From: Bacteroidota bacterium
GTDB lineage: Bacteria; Bacteroidota; Ignavibacteria; Ignavibacteriales; Melioribacteraceae
Direction of reading: 5' to 3'
DNA length: 8,908 nucleotides
Assembly: GCA_023453125.1 (NCBI GenBank)
Contig: JAEXUB010000052.1
Location: 1-8,908 of the forward strand
Shown: one piece after another, positions 7,204 to 8,908 of the stretch
Layout of the letters: each line of letters opens with the position of its first letter
Numbering within the stretch: the first letter of the stretch is position 1
Position numbers and translations under genes: made by a program
Notes under the pieces: generated by a model
The model's input: the letters and a program-made list of their open reading frames with translations, nothing else
What the model was told of the DNA's origin: nothing
The model's database searches: none

Positions 7204-7289
7204 TACCGGAGGCCGGACTCGAACCGGCACGAGGTTTAAGCCTCACTGGATTTTGAGTCCAGCGCGTCTACCAATTCCGCCACTTCGGC
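7204..7289 (-). tRNA. trnL(caa): tRNA-Leu (anticodon CAA)
   Basis: An 86-nt class II tRNA. The anticodon stem CTGGA/TCCAG encloses the loop CTCAAAA, giving anticodon CAA, which reads UUG. The D arm contains GGTAGACGC. The long variable arm is GAGG-CTTAAA-CCTC, and the T arm is GCCGG-TTCGAGT-CCGGC. A long variable arm with A73 fits leucine. No CCA is encoded; the next bases are CAT. The acceptor stem is imperfect: GCCGAAG pairs with CTCCGGT, giving a G-U at 1:72 and an A-C mismatch at 5:68. A weak -10-like TATAAA lies about 31 nt upstream (7325-7320), but no convincing promoter was found. Confidence 0.93.
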
Positions 7290-7416
7290 ATCAATATCTG
7301 TATCAAATTGGACTGTTAATTTATAAAAGCGATAAGATATAAGCAAATTATCGTGAGAATATTTTACTCTGATATCCATTATGTTATTAATATTTTTTTA
7401 ATGTTGACAATTGTTA

Positions 7417-8121
7417 TTAATTATCTTTGATACACCTTATAGGTCTACCACCGTCCTTAAGGGTATAAAATACATTAACGAAATTTGTTCCACCGAAAAT
7501 AGTCATTTCGTAGGCGGAATGCTCAAACTACTGGGTTGAACTCCAGAATTGCCCTGTGCCTCCCAAACCGCCATAATAATAAATATTATACCAACCGGAA
7601 AGTTCAGCGGAAAAACCTGTAAGATTATTTCCAATACCTCCATAGTCGCCAACGCCGAGTTTTTTTAAGGCATTTCCTTCACTATTTACGTGTTTTATAA
7701 GAGTTTCAAATTCAGCCTTGGTTGGAATATGCCACCCGGGGGGACAAATTCCCCGCGTACCCTCAGTTGAATCATAGTTCATTGCTTCATTCCACTGATA
7801 ATAAGCACCGAGATAGGCATAATTTAATGAATCATCTTCATAATAATATTTTTCTATAATACCATTATTTGATTGGGTTTGTTTTGAGGAAATCCACTTG
7901 CCAACATCTAGATTTTCCCGGATCCATGTTTGATTTCCAATTCTTACCTTATGATATAATCTTCCTTGCCAAATAACCGTGTTTTCCGTTTCTATATCTT
8001 CCACATATTCCTTTGGGGCAGTTATTTCCTCCTTATTAGAACATCCGGTTGATAAAATGAGAAAAAACACTAATCCCAAAATAGAAAAGATTTTGTTTTT
8101 GTTATTTTTCACCACCATCAT
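7417..8121 (-). pseudogene. FISUMP-domain lipoprotein interrupted by one in-frame amber codon
   Basis: The N-terminus is a lipoprotein signal peptide (hydrophobic 11-25, lipobox STGC with Cys27). The next residues, SNKEEI, resemble the X-K-(D/E)2 surface-export signal known from Capnocytophaga. The FISUMP domain (PF09603/TIGR02145) follows: IGNQTWIREN (61-70), YYQWNEAM (107-114), GICPPGWHIP (124-133) and FWSST (192-196). A TAG at 7530-7528 ends the frame after residue 197. The same frame then runs 36 more codons to TAA at 7419-7417 and encodes the family's normal end, including RCIKD. The lost codon aligns with Tyr of the neighbour's STEY, so one base change explains it. Two other genes here stop at TAG, so TAG is a stop and not a recoded sense codon. 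The start at 8121 has GGGAG 7 nt upstream. The role of the family is unknown; it is cell-surface/secreted. A 197-residue truncated product is possible. Confidence 0.85.
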
Positions 8122-8135
8122 GAATATTCTCCCAA

Positions 8136-8378
8136 CTATTTATTCTTTTTTTTCTTTTCTTTTTTTTTCGTTGTAAACAACTCTGCAGTATATTTTTCAT
8201 AAAGTTCAAATAGAAATTCCATCCTCTTTGCGTCGCTTGTAAAAGGAGCTGACCGGTATGCCTGATCTACTGCCTTATCCAACTCGTTATGAGCCTTTAT
8301 CAATGCCGGAGGCATTGTAAGAGGATTATATAGATTGGCAAGCGCTCTGTCTTTAATCTCATTCCAGCTTAGAGTCAT
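8136..8378 (-). pseudogene. Orphan C-terminal fragment of an MmeI-type DNA methyltransferase
   Basis: 80 codons. The segment LANLYNPLTMPPALIKAHNELDKAVD (written in halves: LANLYNPLTMPP, 14-25; ALIKAHNELDKAVD, 26-39) and KRMEFLFELYEKYTAELF (51-68) match, from memory of the family, the extreme C-terminus of class I SAM-dependent DNA methyltransferases of the MmeI/type IIL group, normally about 900 residues. None of the methyltransferase motifs are here. An in-frame TAA lies three codons before the ATG, and there is no ribosome binding site. The part upstream is occupied by the other FISUMP gene. The tail is lysine-rich because of an A-rich tract. I read it as debris left when the gene was replaced or deleted. 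A small real protein cannot be ruled out but is less likely. Confidence 0.65.
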
Positions 8379-8465
8379 ATTCCAACGTTATTATTTATAC
8401 CAAAATAGTAATTTTCTAACGTAAATTGCAAAACACTATTAGCAAATCTTATCCAGTTTAATCTA
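8379..8465. other. Short gap between FISUMP gene and methyltransferase fragment, nothing recognised
   Basis: AT-rich. An open frame on the minus strand crosses it and ends at 8375, overlapping the ATG at 8378, but it is the out-of-frame continuation from inside the FISUMP gene and has no recognisable content. This is the likely breakpoint where the methyltransferase gene was cut. Confidence 0.4.
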
Positions 8466-8908
8466 TTACCTGTCCTTAACGCACCTAATGCTGAAGGCAT
8501 ACTCCTTTTTATTGCGGTAATTATTCCCCCAATCGCTGAAACCGTCAAAGAAGTAAACACTCCACTCCAGAACCGACTGCGGGTCATATTCGGTGGAGGT
8601 CCAGTAGTGGGCGGCAGTACCGTACCCGCCGAATTGAATTGCAAGGCCCCCTGCGGGAAGCATTGAGAAACCGGAACTGTTGGTTCCCATTCCTTCTCCG
8701 GTACCGGTACCTAAAGCCTTTAAGGAATTTGTATTGTAATTTACTTCTTCCAGAAGAGTATCAATATCGGAAGCTGTTGCAATATGCCATCCCGGGGGAC
8801 AAATTCCCCTGTTGCCCGGCTCTTTTCTATAAGCCATTGCCTCATTCCATTGGTATAATCCCCCGAGATAAGAGTAATTTATGGAGTCATTGTTGTAATA
8901 ATACTTTT
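8466..8908 (-). CDS. FISUMP-domain protein, 5' end outside window
   Basis: The frame is open to the right edge, so the ATG at 8837 is internal and not the start. The 146 visible residues cover most of a FISUMP domain: KYYYNNDSINYSYLGG, YQWNEAM, RGICPPGWHIA, a variable middle, YWTSTEYDP, and the end AFSIRCVKDR. It is a paralogue of the gene at 7417-8121; the frame residues are shared and the middle differs. The two conserved Cys (in GICPPGW and RCVKD) probably form a disulfide in the exported protein. Unlike its neighbour it has an intact C-terminus. The signal peptide is expected beyond the window. It lies on the same strand as its paralogue, which suggests tandem duplication. Confidence 0.88.
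   Translation of the reverse strand, partial: KYYYNNDSINYSYLGGLYQWNEAMAYRKEPGNRGICPPGWHIATASDIDTLLEEVNYNTNSLKALGTGTGEGMGTNSSGFSMLPAGGLAIQFGGYGTAAHYWTSTEYDPQSVLEWSVYFFDGFSDWGNNYRNKKEYAFSIRCVKDR

Noticed and set aside
7204..7225. tRNA 3' end as an attachment site of an integrated element
   Set aside because: No second copy of the tRNA 3' end and no integrase gene are visible in the window; the accessory region lies on the tRNA's 5' side.
7382..7421. 10-nt direct repeat TGTTATTAAT at 7382-7391 and 7412-7421
   Set aside because: Very AT-rich, partly inside the end of the interrupted FISUMP frame, and easily due to chance; no third copy seen.
7404..7429. Plus-strand TTG (7404-7406) and TATCTTTG (7422-7429) resembling a Bacteroidota promoter
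   Set aside because: The spacer is only 15 nt, it overlaps the end of the FISUMP reading frame on the other strand, and no plus-strand gene follows.
7528..7530. TAG reassigned to an amino acid in this organism
   Set aside because: The propeller gene and the DAO-family gene both end at TAG at the expected family length, so TAG acts as a stop here.
8375..8644. Minus-strand open frame of 89 codons overlapping the ATG of the methyltransferase fragment by ATGA
   Set aside because: Most of it is the alternative frame of the FISUMP gene; no ribosome binding site and no recognisable protein content. The ATGA overlap looks accidental.

Overview
The window reads as chromosomal DNA from a member of the Fibrobacterota-Chlorobiota-Bacteroidota (FCB) group. 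My best guess is Ignavibacteriota (Ignavibacterium/Melioribacter-like) or Bacteroidota. The reasons are: (i) a promoter with the Bacteroidota layout TTTG-N19-TAnnTTTG at 6654-6627; (ii) two lipoprotein/secreted genes of the 'Fibrobacter succinogenes major paralogous domain' (FISUMP) family; (iii) a lipoprotein whose residues after the lipidated Cys resemble the Bacteroidota surface-export signal; (iv) a secreted 6-bladed beta-propeller protein. The genus cannot be fixed from the sequence alone.

Layout. At 1-2130 (+) lies the C-terminal two thirds of a heavy-metal-type RND efflux pump (CzcA/CusA family), closed by a strong terminator. Converging on it at 2173-3150 (-) is a secreted beta-propeller protein. 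At 3301-6520 (-) is a two-gene operon, closed by its own terminator. The first gene is a 689-residue multi-cofactor oxidoreductase (plant-type 2Fe-2S, FAD/NAD(P) module, two 4Fe-4S clusters, BFD-like 2Fe-2S). The second is a DAO-family flavoprotein. Together they look like a fused version of the heteromeric amino-acid dehydrogenases (sarcosine oxidase / D-hydroxyproline dehydrogenase / HcnABC type), in which the DAO subunit oxidises an amino acid and the large subunit passes electrons through the Fe-S and flavin centres to a carrier.

From 6521 to 7203 there is no gene. This stretch holds the operon promoter and a leader inverted repeat, a 9-C tract, and a set of nested palindromes that look like a non-autonomous interspersed repeat. 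A tRNA-Leu(CAA) gene with its terminator follows at 7204-7289 (-).

The right end (7417-8908, -) is a decaying accessory region. Two FISUMP paralogues lie in tandem with a short orphan piece of a DNA methyltransferase (MmeI-type C-terminus) between them. The downstream FISUMP copy carries one in-frame amber stop, after which the conserved end of the domain is still intact. The upstream copy runs off the window.

Most noteworthy: the amber-interrupted FISUMP gene, the orphan methyltransferase tail, the nested palindromic element, and the single-chain fusion of redox modules. I saw no CRISPR array, transposase, phage gene or recognisable new defence system.
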